NCBI GenBank assembly: GCA_030040175.1
Contig: JASHUF010000361.1
Location: 1-6,456, forward strand
Source of the DNA: Acidobacteriaceae bacterium
Lineage (GTDB): Bacteria > Acidobacteriota > Terriglobia > Terriglobales > Acidobacteriaceae
Direction: 5' to 3'
DNA: 6,456 nucleotides
Below the pieces are notes generated by a model that was not told the origin of the DNA, ran no database searches, and saw only the letters and a list, made by a program, of their open reading frames with translations. Shown here piece by piece: positions 1 through 5,556 of the stretch (position 1 is its first letter; every line of letters starts with the position of its first letter). The position numbers were made by a program, and so were the translations under genes.

Positions 1-1
1 C

Positions 2-613
2 ATTCGCAGAAGGCCCTACGCCGTCATCCTCTTCGACGAAATCGAAAAGGCCCACCCCGACGTCTTCAACATCCTTTTGCAGGTGATGGACGACGGCCGC
101 CTCACGGACGCGAAGGGACGGACCGTCGATTTCAAGAACACCGTGCTCATCATGACCTCGAACCTGGGTGCAGCGTTTCTTGCCGGCGAAGCTTTGAAGA
201 CGGAACATGACTTTGACATGGCCCGCGAGAGCGTGATGCGCACGCTGCGCGAGCACTTCCGTCCGGAGTTTTTGAATCGCGTGGATGACATTGTGATCTT
301 CAGGCCGCTGGGCCACGCGCAGATGAGCGCGATCCTCGACCTGCGTCTTGCCGAGATCGGCAAGCTGCTTGAAGACCGGCAGATTTCGCTCGAGCTCACC
401 GAGCCCGCGCGGCAGCTCATCCTGGCTTCGGGATCGGATGCGGCTTACGGCGCGCGTCCGCTCAAGCGCGCGCTGCAGCGCATGGTCCAGGACCCGCTGG
501 CCATCAAGATTCTCGATGGCGAAGTGCTGCACGGCGCGCACGTGCGCATCGGCGCCGACCGCAATTCGAATCACCTGGTTTTTGAGCCCATGGGCCGCGA
601 AGCCATGGCGTGA
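2..613 (+). CDS. clpB: ClpB, ATP-dependent protein disaggregase, C-terminal part (5' truncated by window edge)
   Basis: ClpB is a cytoplasmic hexameric AAA+ disaggregase that pulls polypeptides out of aggregates together with DnaK/DnaJ/GrpE. The window opens inside the second AAA+ domain (D2). In the 203 visible residues I see the Walker B stretch AVILFDEIEKAH (residues 7-18), the conserved LLQVMDDGRLTD segment, sensor 1 TSN (52-54), the arginine-finger region FRPEFLNR (86-93, finger R93) and sensor 2 YGARPLKR (149-156), followed by a D2 small-domain C-terminus that ends in EPMGREAMA. These are the expected D2 elements in the right order with none missing. Family members are about 860 residues, so roughly the last quarter is present. 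The reading frame is open to the first bases, so the start lies outside. ClpC shares this region; wording such as GRTVDFKNTVLIMTSNLG favours ClpB, but the middle domain that would settle it is not in view. The gene ends in TGA just before a repeat array and a stem-loop. Confidence 0.93.
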   Translation: MRRRPYAVILFDEIEKAHPDVFNILLQVMDDGRLTDAKGRTVDFKNTVLIMTSNLGAAFLAGEALKTEHDFDMARESVMRTLREHFRPEFLNRVDDIVIFRPLGHAQMSAILDLRLAEIGKLLEDRQISLELTEPARQLILASGSDAAYGARPLKRALQRMVQDPLAIKILDGEVLHGAHVRIGADRNSNHLVFEPMGREAMA

Positions 614-648
614 GGATAGGGGCCAGGGTTCAGGTGTCAGGGATCAGT
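614..648. repeat. Five degenerate tandem heptamers directly after the clpB stop
   Basis: Starting at the base after the clpB stop codon, the sequence reads as five 7-base units: GGATAGG, GGCCAGG, GTTCAGG, TGTCAGG, GATCAGT. Positions 4-7 of the unit are close to invariant (CAGG), while positions 1-3 vary. The array ends exactly where the left arm of the following stem-loop begins. Function is unknown; it could be slippage-derived spacer DNA or a small degenerate repeat family. Confidence 0.6.
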
Positions 649-680
649 AACAGGCTCCGCAACTGCGGAGCCTGTTTGTA
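649..680 (+). terminator. Probable intrinsic terminator of clpB
   Basis: A perfect 12-bp inverted repeat (AACAGGCTCCGC at 649-660, GCGGAGCCTGTT at 665-676) encloses the loop AACT. The stem is GC-rich in its upper part and its right arm runs into TTTGTATC. It lies 35 bases after the clpB stop. The U-tract is short and interrupted, so termination may be partial. The stem is symmetric enough that it might also work against read-through from the opposite strand, where the left-arm side gives only TT followed by ACTGATC. Confidence 0.65.
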
Positions 681-685
681 TCAGA

Positions 686-703
686 GCGCGGCTGCAGCCG
701 CGC
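686..703. repeat. Perfect 18-bp palindrome
   Basis: GCGCGGCTGCAGCCGCGC is identical to its reverse complement, with no central spacer. It is too tight to form a normal RNA hairpin without opening the central bases. It could be a dyad-symmetric protein site or part of an intergenic repeat. It does not extend: the flanking bases A685 and C704 do not pair. Confidence 0.5.
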
Positions 704-810
704 CGCAAGCGCACTCCAAAAAGGTCGCCCCTGCGCACTTGAATCTCGTTGCGCCATCCTTTCGGCGTCTTTTGCCGTAAGAGTTGGAAACCACAAACCC
801 AATCACACTC

Positions 811-870
811 TGTCATCCTGAGCGAAGGTCGCCGCAGGCGGCCGAGTCGAAGGATCTGCGGTTGCTTTTA
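811..870. repeat. Dispersed intergenic repeat copy of the 'CATCCTGAGCGA ... TCGAAGGATCTGCGG' type
   Basis: The copy starts with TGTCATCCTGAGCGA and ends with TCGAAGGATCTGCGGTTGC. The ends form an imperfect inverted repeat (ATCCTgagCGA against TCGAAGGAT), and the centre contains a short hairpin GCCGC-AG-GCGGC (831-842). I recall very similar strings scattered many times through intergenic DNA of Acidobacteriota and some other bacteria. That multiplicity is memory, since only one copy is in the window. No transposase is nearby, so it is either a non-autonomous element or a REP-like sequence. Confidence 0.55.
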
Positions 871-891
871 TTTCACAGCTCGCTGCCCTAT

Positions 892-916
892 CCTTTCCGC
901 GTTCTTCGTGGAAAGG
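892..916. repeat. Hairpin-forming inverted repeat downstream of mutS2
   Basis: CCTTTCCGC (892-900) pairs with GTGGAAAGG (908-916) through nine pairs, one of them G-T, around a seven-base loop. It lies about 36 bases beyond the mutS2 stop when read on the minus strand. No T-run follows on either strand, so it is not a convincing intrinsic terminator. It might stabilise the mutS2 mRNA 3' end or belong to the neighbouring repeat. Confidence 0.4.
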
Positions 917-952
917 GCTGGAATCAACGCTGTTTCCATCCCGCAAAACCAC

Positions 953-3418
953 CTACTGCCGCAGCTCCACTACCGTCGCGCCCATGCCGCCCTCGTTCTG
1001 CGCCGCCTCTTCGATCGCGGCCACGTGTGGATGCCCCTTCAAGTACTCGCGCACCCCCCGCCGCAGCACGCCCGCGCCATGCCCATGAATCACGCGCACC
1101 CGCTCCAGGCCGGCAAGAAACGCGCGGTCGAGATATTTCTCCAGTTCCTCGCGCGCCTCATCCACCGTGCGCCCGATGAGGTTGATCTCCGTCTTCATCT
1201 CCTCCGTGTTCGCGCGCGTCACCGACACGCGCACATTCTTCTGGCGCTGCGCGGCCGCAAGCGGATCGGCCTTCCCCGCGGCTACGCCGGAGACTGCGCC
1301 CAGCTCATCGCGCTTGGCCCGCATCTTGATCGGTCCCAGCGCCACTTCGAACAGATCTTTCTCAATCTCGCGCTGCACCACGGCTACTTTGTTCATCGAC
1401 TTCAGCAGCACCTGGTCGCCCGGGGCAATGTGTTTGAGCAGGTGCGGTTGCGCATATGCGTCGCCGGCATCCGCGCCGGTGCGGTGCGCCACAACCGTCT
1501 GGTTGAAGCTCTCCTGAAACTCCCTGCGCAGCCGGTTGATTCTTCGCTCCGCTTCTTTTGAGAGCTTCTGCTGCGCCGCGCGGTCCTCGATGGCGCGCAC
1601 GTTCTCCCGCATCTGGAACTCGAACTCCTTGAGCAGCGACGCGAGCTTCGTCTCCAGCTCGCGCACGCGGTTACGCGCCTCCGCGTCGCCCTCGCGCTCC
1701 AGCTTCTTCCGTTCCTGGTTCAGCGCATACTGCTGCTCCCGCGCCGCTCTGCGCTCCGCCTCCAGCGCCGTCAGATCGCTGTGCAGTTTGTCCAGGAACC
1801 GCGCCACATCCGCCTGTTGCGTGCCCAGGCGCTTGCGCGCCGCGGCAATAATCTCCTTGCGCAATCCCAGCCGCTCGGCCGTCTGGATGCCCGCCGACGC
1901 TCCCGGCACCCCCATTTGCAAGCGATAATTCGGCGCCAGCGTTCGCGCATCCACGCCCTCGGCGGCGTTGCGCACGCCCGGCGTATTCGCCGCATACACT
2001 TTGAGCGACGTGTGGTGCGTCGAGATCAGCGTCCACGCGCGGCTGGCGAGAAAGAATTGCGCCACGGCCACGGCCAAGGCCGCTCCCTCTTCGGGATCGG
2101 TCGCCGATCCCAGCTCGTCCAGTAACACCAGGCTTCGTCCATCGGAGAGCCGCGCCAGCCGGTCGAGGTTGGCGATGTGCGCGGAGAAGGTCGACAGCGC
2201 CGCTTCGATCGACTGCGCGTCGCCGATGTCGGCCAGGAACGCACTGAACACGGGAAACTGCGCCGCCGCAGCCGGCACGGGCAAACCCGCCTGCGCCATC
2301 ATGGCCAGCAGCGCCGCCGTCTTCAGCGCCACCGTCTTCCCGCCCGCGTTCGGCCCGCTGATCACCAGCTGCCGCTCCTCGCTGGTCAGTTCCAGATCGA
2401 GCGGCACAATCTCTCCACCGGTTTCGCGCAGTCGCTTTTCGAGCAGCGGATGCCGCGCTCTCTCCAGCCGGAATGACTGTTCTCCAAAGGTTGCCCCCAC
2501 GCAATCGTACGCTCGCGCCAATCGCGCCCGCGCCAGCAATCCGTCCACAATCGCCAGCACCCGCGCGCCCTCCACGAGCGCCTGGGCCTGTGCGCTCATC
2601 TGGCGCGAGAGGGCCACAAAGATGCGGTGAATCTCCGCCTGCTCCTCTTCGATCAGCCGCACCAGCTCGTTGTTCTGCTCGATCGTCTCCAGCGGCTCCA
2701 CGTATACGGTCTGCCCCGACGAGCTCGCGCCGTGCACCACGCCGCTCACGCGCCGCTTCATCTCCGCGCGCACCGGAATCACGAACCGCTCGCCGCGAAT
2801 CGTGATTACGTCGTCCTGCGTCGAGCCCTCGCTGGCCAGCTTTCTGAGCACCGCGCGCAGGCTCTCCTCGATCGCCCGCTGCTGCCGCTCCTGCTCGCGG
2901 CGAATACGCTTGAGATCCGGCGACGCGTCGTCGGCAATCGTTCCATCGGGCTGGATCGTGCGCTCGATCTGCTCTGCCAGTTCCCGCAGATTGCGGCTCT
3001 GATTCAACGCCGCGGAGAGCTCCACCAGCCCGTCCAGTTTGCCTGCCAACCGGGCCGGCGGCTCGCACAGCAGCGCCTGCCAGGCAGCCACGTCGCGCGC
3101 GAGGCGGGCCACGGCCTGCAGTTCCGAGGCTTCGAGCGCCACTTCCGGAATCCGCGCCTTGGCGGCGAGCTCCGTGGGATCGAACAGCCCGCCCAGCGCA
3201 ATCGAAACCTGCTCCTCGGTCAGCAGCCGCATCTCGCCCGTCAGCGCGTGCTGCCGCGCAATCCACTCCGCATCCGTCGAAGGCACGAGCGCAAGAATCC
3301 CTTCGCGCCCCACCGGCGACGCCGCAAACCCGCCAATGAGCTTGAGCAGCGGCTCCCACTCCAGCGCCGCCAGATCGGCTTGCTCCACCGGCGACGGAAT
3401 GGGGTCAAGCAAAGGCAT
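953..3418 (-). CDS. mutS2: MutS2, MutS-family ATPase with C-terminal Smr domain
   Basis: MutS2 proteins lack the mismatch-recognition domain of MutS. They have been shown to suppress homologous recombination in some bacteria and to sense and split collided ribosomes in Bacillus subtilis. This 821-residue protein is slightly longer than usual (about 780-790). I see the core/lever region (about 20-345), Walker A GPNAGGKT (355-362), the STFSAH signature region (409-414), Walker B LVLLDELGSATDP (430-442), the switch histidines THH (467-469), a charged coiled coil (about 540-640), a KOW-like segment (about 664-705) and an Smr domain (about 744-820) with HGHGAG (778-783). In the Smr domain the usual LDLRG motif reads INLIG (745-749), so the Asp and Arg are missing. 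The ATG is the first possible start, because an in-frame stop lies two codons before it; no Shine-Dalgarno is evident. It lies 35 bases downstream of the zinc-ribbon gene on the same strand, so co-transcription is likely. Long open frames on the other strand are shadows of its GC-rich codons. Confidence 0.95.
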   Translation of the reverse strand: MPLLDPIPSPVEQADLAALEWEPLLKLIGGFAASPVGREGILALVPSTDAEWIARQHALTGEMRLLTEEQVSIALGGLFDPTELAAKARIPEVALEASELQAVARLARDVAAWQALLCEPPARLAGKLDGLVELSAALNQSRNLRELAEQIERTIQPDGTIADDASPDLKRIRREQERQQRAIEESLRAVLRKLASEGSTQDDVITIRGERFVIPVRAEMKRRVSGVVHGASSSGQTVYVEPLETIEQNNELVRLIEEEQAEIHRIFVALSRQMSAQAQALVEGARVLAIVDGLLARARLARAYDCVGATFGEQSFRLERARHPLLEKRLRETGGEIVPLDLELTSEERQLVISGPNAGGKTVALKTAALLAMMAQAGLPVPAAAAQFPVFSAFLADIGDAQSIEAALSTFSAHIANLDRLARLSDGRSLVLLDELGSATDPEEGAALAVAVAQFFLASRAWTLISTHHTSLKVYAANTPGVRNAAEGVDARTLAPNYRLQMGVPGASAGIQTAERLGLRKEIIAAARKRLGTQQADVARFLDKLHSDLTALEAERRAAREQQYALNQERKKLEREGDAEARNRVRELETKLASLLKEFEFQMRENVRAIEDRAAQQKLSKEAERRINRLRREFQESFNQTVVAHRTGADAGDAYAQPHLLKHIAPGDQVLLKSMNKVAVVQREIEKDLFEVALGPIKMRAKRDELGAVSGVAAGKADPLAAAQRQKNVRVSVTRANTEEMKTEINLIGRTVDEAREELEKYLDRAFLAGLERVRVIHGHGAGVLRRGVREYLKGHPHVAAIEEAAQNEGGMGATVVELRQ

Positions 3419-3453
3419 TACCGGTTATTATCGCCGGGGCGCACGCACTCCCA

Positions 3454-3828
3454 TCAGCTTGTCGACGAACCGGTCGATCCCGTCGAACTCGCCGTCCCCG
3501 AACTCGTCCCGCCGGTGCTCGACTCCTTCGCCGGTGCGGCCGCCGGCTTTGCCTCAGCGGCCGCACCGGACCCCGCGTCCTGCGCGCCTTCCTTTTTCGT
3601 CTCGCTCTTGCCCTCGGCAGGCGCGGAATCCCCCGCCGACGGCCCGCTCTTCGGCGCATAGTCGTTTACGTACCATCCCGCGCCCTTGAACTGCAGTCCC
3701 GGCGCAGTGAGCACGCGTTCCACCGGTGCGCCGCATTGCGGGCACACCTTCACCGGCTCGTCGCTGAAGCTTTGAATTTTCTCGAATCGATGGCCGCACT
3801 GCGTGCAGCGGTAGGGGTACAGCGGCAA
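3454..3828 (-). CDS. FmdB-type zinc-ribbon protein with low-complexity tail
   Basis: This 124-residue protein begins PLYPYRC and carries two CxxC knuckles (C8/C11 and C29/C32), the pattern of the FmdB regulatory-protein zinc ribbon (CxxC_CxxC_SSSS family). The ribbon occupies about residues 1-42. From about residue 60 onward the chain is a tail of Ala, Gly, Ser, Thr, Lys and Glu with no predicted fold. The family probably binds zinc; a regulatory role has been proposed for FmdB, but the function of most members is unknown. The start codon is TTG. I chose it because family members start MPxYxYxC and because GAGGGA lies seven bases upstream. The gene is followed 35 bases later by mutS2 on the same strand and may be the first gene of that unit. 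The tail is too short and too polar to be a membrane anchor. Confidence 0.85.
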   Translation of the reverse strand: MPLYPYRCTQCGHRFEKIQSFSDEPVKVCPQCGAPVERVLTAPGLQFKGAGWYVNDYAPKSGPSAGDSAPAEGKSETKKEGAQDAGSGAAAEAKPAAAPAKESSTGGTSSGTASSTGSTGSSTS

Positions 3829-3866
3829 CTCTCTATCCCTCGTCGCAACAAAAGTCTTCTCCCTCT

Positions 3867-3872
3867 ATTCTA
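3867..3872 (-). promoter_or_regulatory. Possible -10 element for the zinc-ribbon/mutS2 unit
   Basis: Read on the minus strand, TAGAAT lies about 40 bases before the TTG start, which would give an untranslated leader of about 30 bases. There is no recognisable TTGACA-like -35 at 16-18 bases, and that position is taken up by the hairpin repeat. This is a weak candidate only. Confidence 0.3.
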
Positions 3873-3883
3873 CCGGGAGAGCG

Positions 3884-3944
3884 GCCTGGGTGCCCCACCC
3901 TCGCCGCGCTCTTTTTTTCGCGGCTAGGGTGGGAAAGCACGTCC
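3884..3944. repeat. Hairpin repeat with T7 loop ('GGGTGCCCCACCCT' type)
   Basis: The arms are 3894-3908 (CCCACCCTCGCCGCG) and 3919-3933 (CGCGGCTAGGGTGGG). They pair over 14 of 15 positions with one C-T mismatch, and the ten-base loop is CTCTTTTTTT. The left flank CCTGGGTGC and right flank AAAGCACGTCC appear to belong to the unit. I recall close relatives scattered through intergenic regions of acidobacterial genomes; this is memory, not a search. It lies between two genes on the same strand. No T-run follows the stem on either strand, so it does not have canonical terminator form, though it could attenuate read-through from the DUF2911 gene. Confidence 0.6.
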
Positions 3945-4508
3945 TCAATGTGCCTGGATGGACACACTCGCGCTCACGTTCTCCCACGCCAGCGTCAGCG
4001 TGCCTTTGCCGCCGCCCTCGTCCGCGAGGGTGTAAGTCAAATCCTCCACCAGGCTCGGCGGCGTGGCCATGGTCATCGGCGTCTTGCCCAGGTCCTTCGT
4101 CGCGTCGTACGCCAGTCCCCATTCGCCCGTCGCCTTGCTCACAATCAGCGTCCAATTTGCCGGGTCGGAGATGTCGACAAACAGCGTGTACGTCCCCGCG
4201 GGGACATTGAGGTCGCCAATCGTCAGGTCTCCATCTGTCTTCAGCGTCGTGGCCGCGTTCGCGCCCGCGCGCCACACCGGGTAATGCGGATCGTGGCTGA
4301 TCAGCCCGTCCTTGGTAAAGATCTTGCCCGCGCGCCCGCGCACGCGCGGCGAGCTGTACGCGATGGCGATCGACTTCCCGCCAATCGTCGCCGAAGCCGT
4401 CTCCGGCGGGCTCAGGGGTGGTTTCTTTGCTTGCTGCGCCATCAGGACCGCGGCGCCGAGGATCAGCCCCGCACAGATCGATACTCGCCGCAACACTCGT
4501 CTGCTCAT
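3945..4508 (-). CDS. Exported DUF2911-domain protein
   Basis: This 187-residue protein has a Sec-type signal peptide: a basic start (MSRRVLRR), a hydrophobic stretch of about 15 residues (9-23) and probable cleavage after LMA or AQQA (about 24-27). The mature part matches the DUF2911 pattern: SPPETASATIGGKSIAIAYS (33-52), a YSSPRVRGR segment, VWRAGANAATTL (78-89), LTIGDLNVPAGTYTLF (95-110), WTLIVSK (119-125), and a C-terminal beta-rich LTLAWENVSASVSI. The domain is all-beta in appearance and of unknown function. I set the start at the ATG at 4508 because AAGGAG lies six bases upstream and the signal peptide begins there; a start further upstream would add a charged extension ahead of it. There is no lipobox, so it is likely periplasmic. 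It is divergent from prpB across 133 bases and separated from the zinc-ribbon gene by a hairpin repeat, so it is probably transcribed alone. Confidence 0.85.
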   Translation of the reverse strand: MSRRVLRRVSICAGLILGAAVLMAQQAKKPPLSPPETASATIGGKSIAIAYSSPRVRGRAGKIFTKDGLISHDPHYPVWRAGANAATTLKTDGDLTIGDLNVPAGTYTLFVDISDPANWTLIVSKATGEWGLAYDATKDLGKTPMTMATPPSLVEDLTYTLADEGGGKGTLTLAWENVSASVSIQAH

Positions 4509-4514
4509 GCCTTT

Positions 4515-4520
4515 CTCCTT
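4515..4520 (-). promoter_or_regulatory. Ribosome binding site deciding the DUF2911 start
   Basis: AAGGAG on the minus strand stands six bases before the ATG at 4508. It is the only strong Shine-Dalgarno sequence in the window and supports this start over the longer open frame that reaches to 4589. Confidence 0.8.
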
Positions 4521-4626
4521 CGCACGGAGCTTTTCAAAAAATTTCTTGCCGCCCCGGCTCCTACATTCTCGCCCCGATGATTGTCGCACCGCACCCCCGC
4601 ACTCGCGGATAAAAATGTGACCACCC

Positions 4627-4635
4627 TGCTATGAT
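4627..4635 (+). promoter_or_regulatory. Extended -10 promoter element of prpBC
   Basis: TGCTATGAT matches the extended -10 form TGnTATAAT at eight of nine positions, counting n as a match. The -10 hexamer ends at 4635, so transcription would be expected to start at about 4642, the A of the prpB ATG. There is no -35 hexamer at 16-18 bases, where the sequence is CGGATAAA; extended -10 promoters often do without one. Confidence 0.5.
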
Positions 4636-4641
4636 GCGGCG

Positions 4642-5556
4642 ATGAACGGCATGTTTGACCATACACAGGCCGGAAGTCCCGGCGCGCGCTTCCGCTTGGC
4701 CCTCGCCCAGGAGAACCCCCTCCAGGTAGCCGGCGCCATCAATGCCTATACCGCGCGCCTCGCCCAGGCCGCCGGTTTCCGCGCGCTCTATCTCTCCGGA
4801 GGCGGTCTCGCCGCCAACTCGCTCGGCCTGCCCGATCTCGGCATCAGCACGCTCGACGACGTCCTTATCGACGTGCGCCGCATCACGGACGCTTCGCCGC
4901 TCCCGCTCCTTGTCGACATCGACAGCGGCTTCGGCGGCGCTTTCTCCATCGTCCGCACCATCCGCTCGTTGATCAAAGCCGGCGCCGCCGCCGTGCACAT
5001 CGAAGACCAGGTTAGCCAGAAGCGCTGCGGCCACCGTCCCGGCAAGGAACTCGTCCCCACTGAAGAGATGGTCGATCGCATCAAGGCTGCCGTGGATGCT
5101 CGCAGCGATCCGGAGTTCGTGATCATGGCGCGTACCGATGCCGTCGCCGTCGAGGGTCTCGCCGCAGCCATCGCGCGCGCCCGCGCTTACGTCGCCGCCG
5201 GCGCCGACATGATCTTTGCCGAGGCCGTCACCGAGTTGAGCCAGTACTCCGAATTCAAGCGCGCCCTCGGCGTGCCCATCCTCGCCAATATTACGGAATT
5301 CGGCCGCACACCCCTCTTCACCCGCGACCAGCTCGCCCAGGCCGGCGTTGACATCGTTCTTTACTGCTGCGCCGCCTATCGCGCCATGAACGCTGCGGCT
5401 CTCAAGGTCTACCAGACCCTCCGCGCGGAAGGCTCGCAGAAAAGCGTGCTGCCGCTGATGCAGACGCGCGAAGAGCTTTACCGGTTCCTCGACTATCACG
5501 CTTACGAAGAAAAACTCGACGCCCTCTTCGCCAGAGAGAAAAAATCAAAGGTATGA
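4642..5556 (+). CDS. prpB: 2-methylisocitrate lyase
   Basis: PrpB splits (2S,3R)-2-methylisocitrate into pyruvate and succinate, the last step of the 2-methylcitrate cycle, in the cytoplasm. The 304-residue product is close to the usual length (296 in E. coli) and aligns throughout. Visible features are [18 protein letters not shown] (25-42), the [20 protein letters not shown] segment (51-70), the metal-binding VDIDSGFG (D92 and D94, matching D85/D87 of E. coli PrpB), the catalytic KRCGH (127-131, Cys129), IMARTDA (161-167), [10 protein letters not shown] (217-226), and a C-terminal [11 protein letters not shown]. The family motif [16 protein letters not shown] separates it from isocitrate lyase. 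An in-frame stop at 4618-4620 leaves only the ATGs at 4642 and 4651 as starts, and neither has a Shine-Dalgarno. One oddity is [10 protein letters not shown] (241-250), where E. coli PrpB has YPLSAFRAMN. The stop overlaps the prpC start, so the pair is translationally coupled. Confidence 0.95.
   Translation: MNGMFDHTQAGSPGARFRLALAQENPLQVAGAINAYTARLAQAAGFRALYLSGGGLAANSLGLPDLGISTLDDVLIDVRRITDASPLPLLVDIDSGFGGAFSIVRTIRSLIKAGAAAVHIEDQVSQKRCGHRPGKELVPTEEMVDRIKAAVDARSDPEFVIMARTDAVAVEGLAAAIARARAYVAAGADMIFAEAVTELSQYSEFKRALGVPILANITEFGRTPLFTRDQLAQAGVDIVLYCCAAYRAMNAAALKVYQTLRAEGSQKSVLPLMQTREELYRFLDYHAYEEKLDALFAREKKSKV

Larger units (their letters stand above)
614..952. other. Gene-free stretch between convergent clpB and mutS2 ends
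   Basis: These 339 bases separate the 3' ends of two converging genes, so no promoter is expected for either. I see no credible reading frame: frames that cross it run into the antisense of mutS2. It is instead packed with small structured elements, listed separately: a heptamer array, a terminator-like stem-loop, an 18-bp palindrome, a dispersed-repeat copy and a further hairpin. No tRNA or recognisable small RNA was seen. Confidence 0.75.

Noticed and set aside
749..1561. A plus-strand open frame covering the intergenic repeats and the 3' end of mutS2
   Set aside because: Its first part translates the dispersed repeat and the rest is antisense to the Smr domain; no domain or ribosome site is seen.
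1671..3359. A 562-codon minus-strand open frame overlapping mutS2 in another frame
   Set aside because: Its product is an Ala/Gly/Arg-rich low-complexity string with no family likeness; the mutS2 frame contains every expected motif.
2627..3661. A 344-codon plus-strand open frame opposite mutS2 and the zinc-ribbon gene
   Set aside because: It runs antisense across two well-supported genes, its product is Arg/Leu/His-rich with no recognisable domain, and such frames arise from GC-rich third positions.
3912..3918. T7 tract as the U-run of an intrinsic terminator
   Set aside because: It is in the loop of the hairpin and no T-run follows the stem on either strand.
3945..4508. Lipoprotein signal in the DUF2911 protein
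   Set aside because: The only early cysteine (residue 12) is within the hydrophobic core and lacks a lipobox context.
4509..4589. A 27-residue N-terminal extension of the DUF2911 protein
   Set aside because: It would place a charged stretch before a clear signal peptide, and the AAGGAG six bases before the internal ATG marks the true start.
4606..4613. A -35 hexamer for prpB
   Set aside because: CGGATAAA at the right spacing does not resemble TTGACA; the promoter is called on the extended -10 alone.
4561..5499. A 312-codon minus-strand open frame opposite prpB
   Set aside because: Antisense shadow of prpB: Gly/Glu/Asp-rich composition mirrors the complement of the prpB codons.
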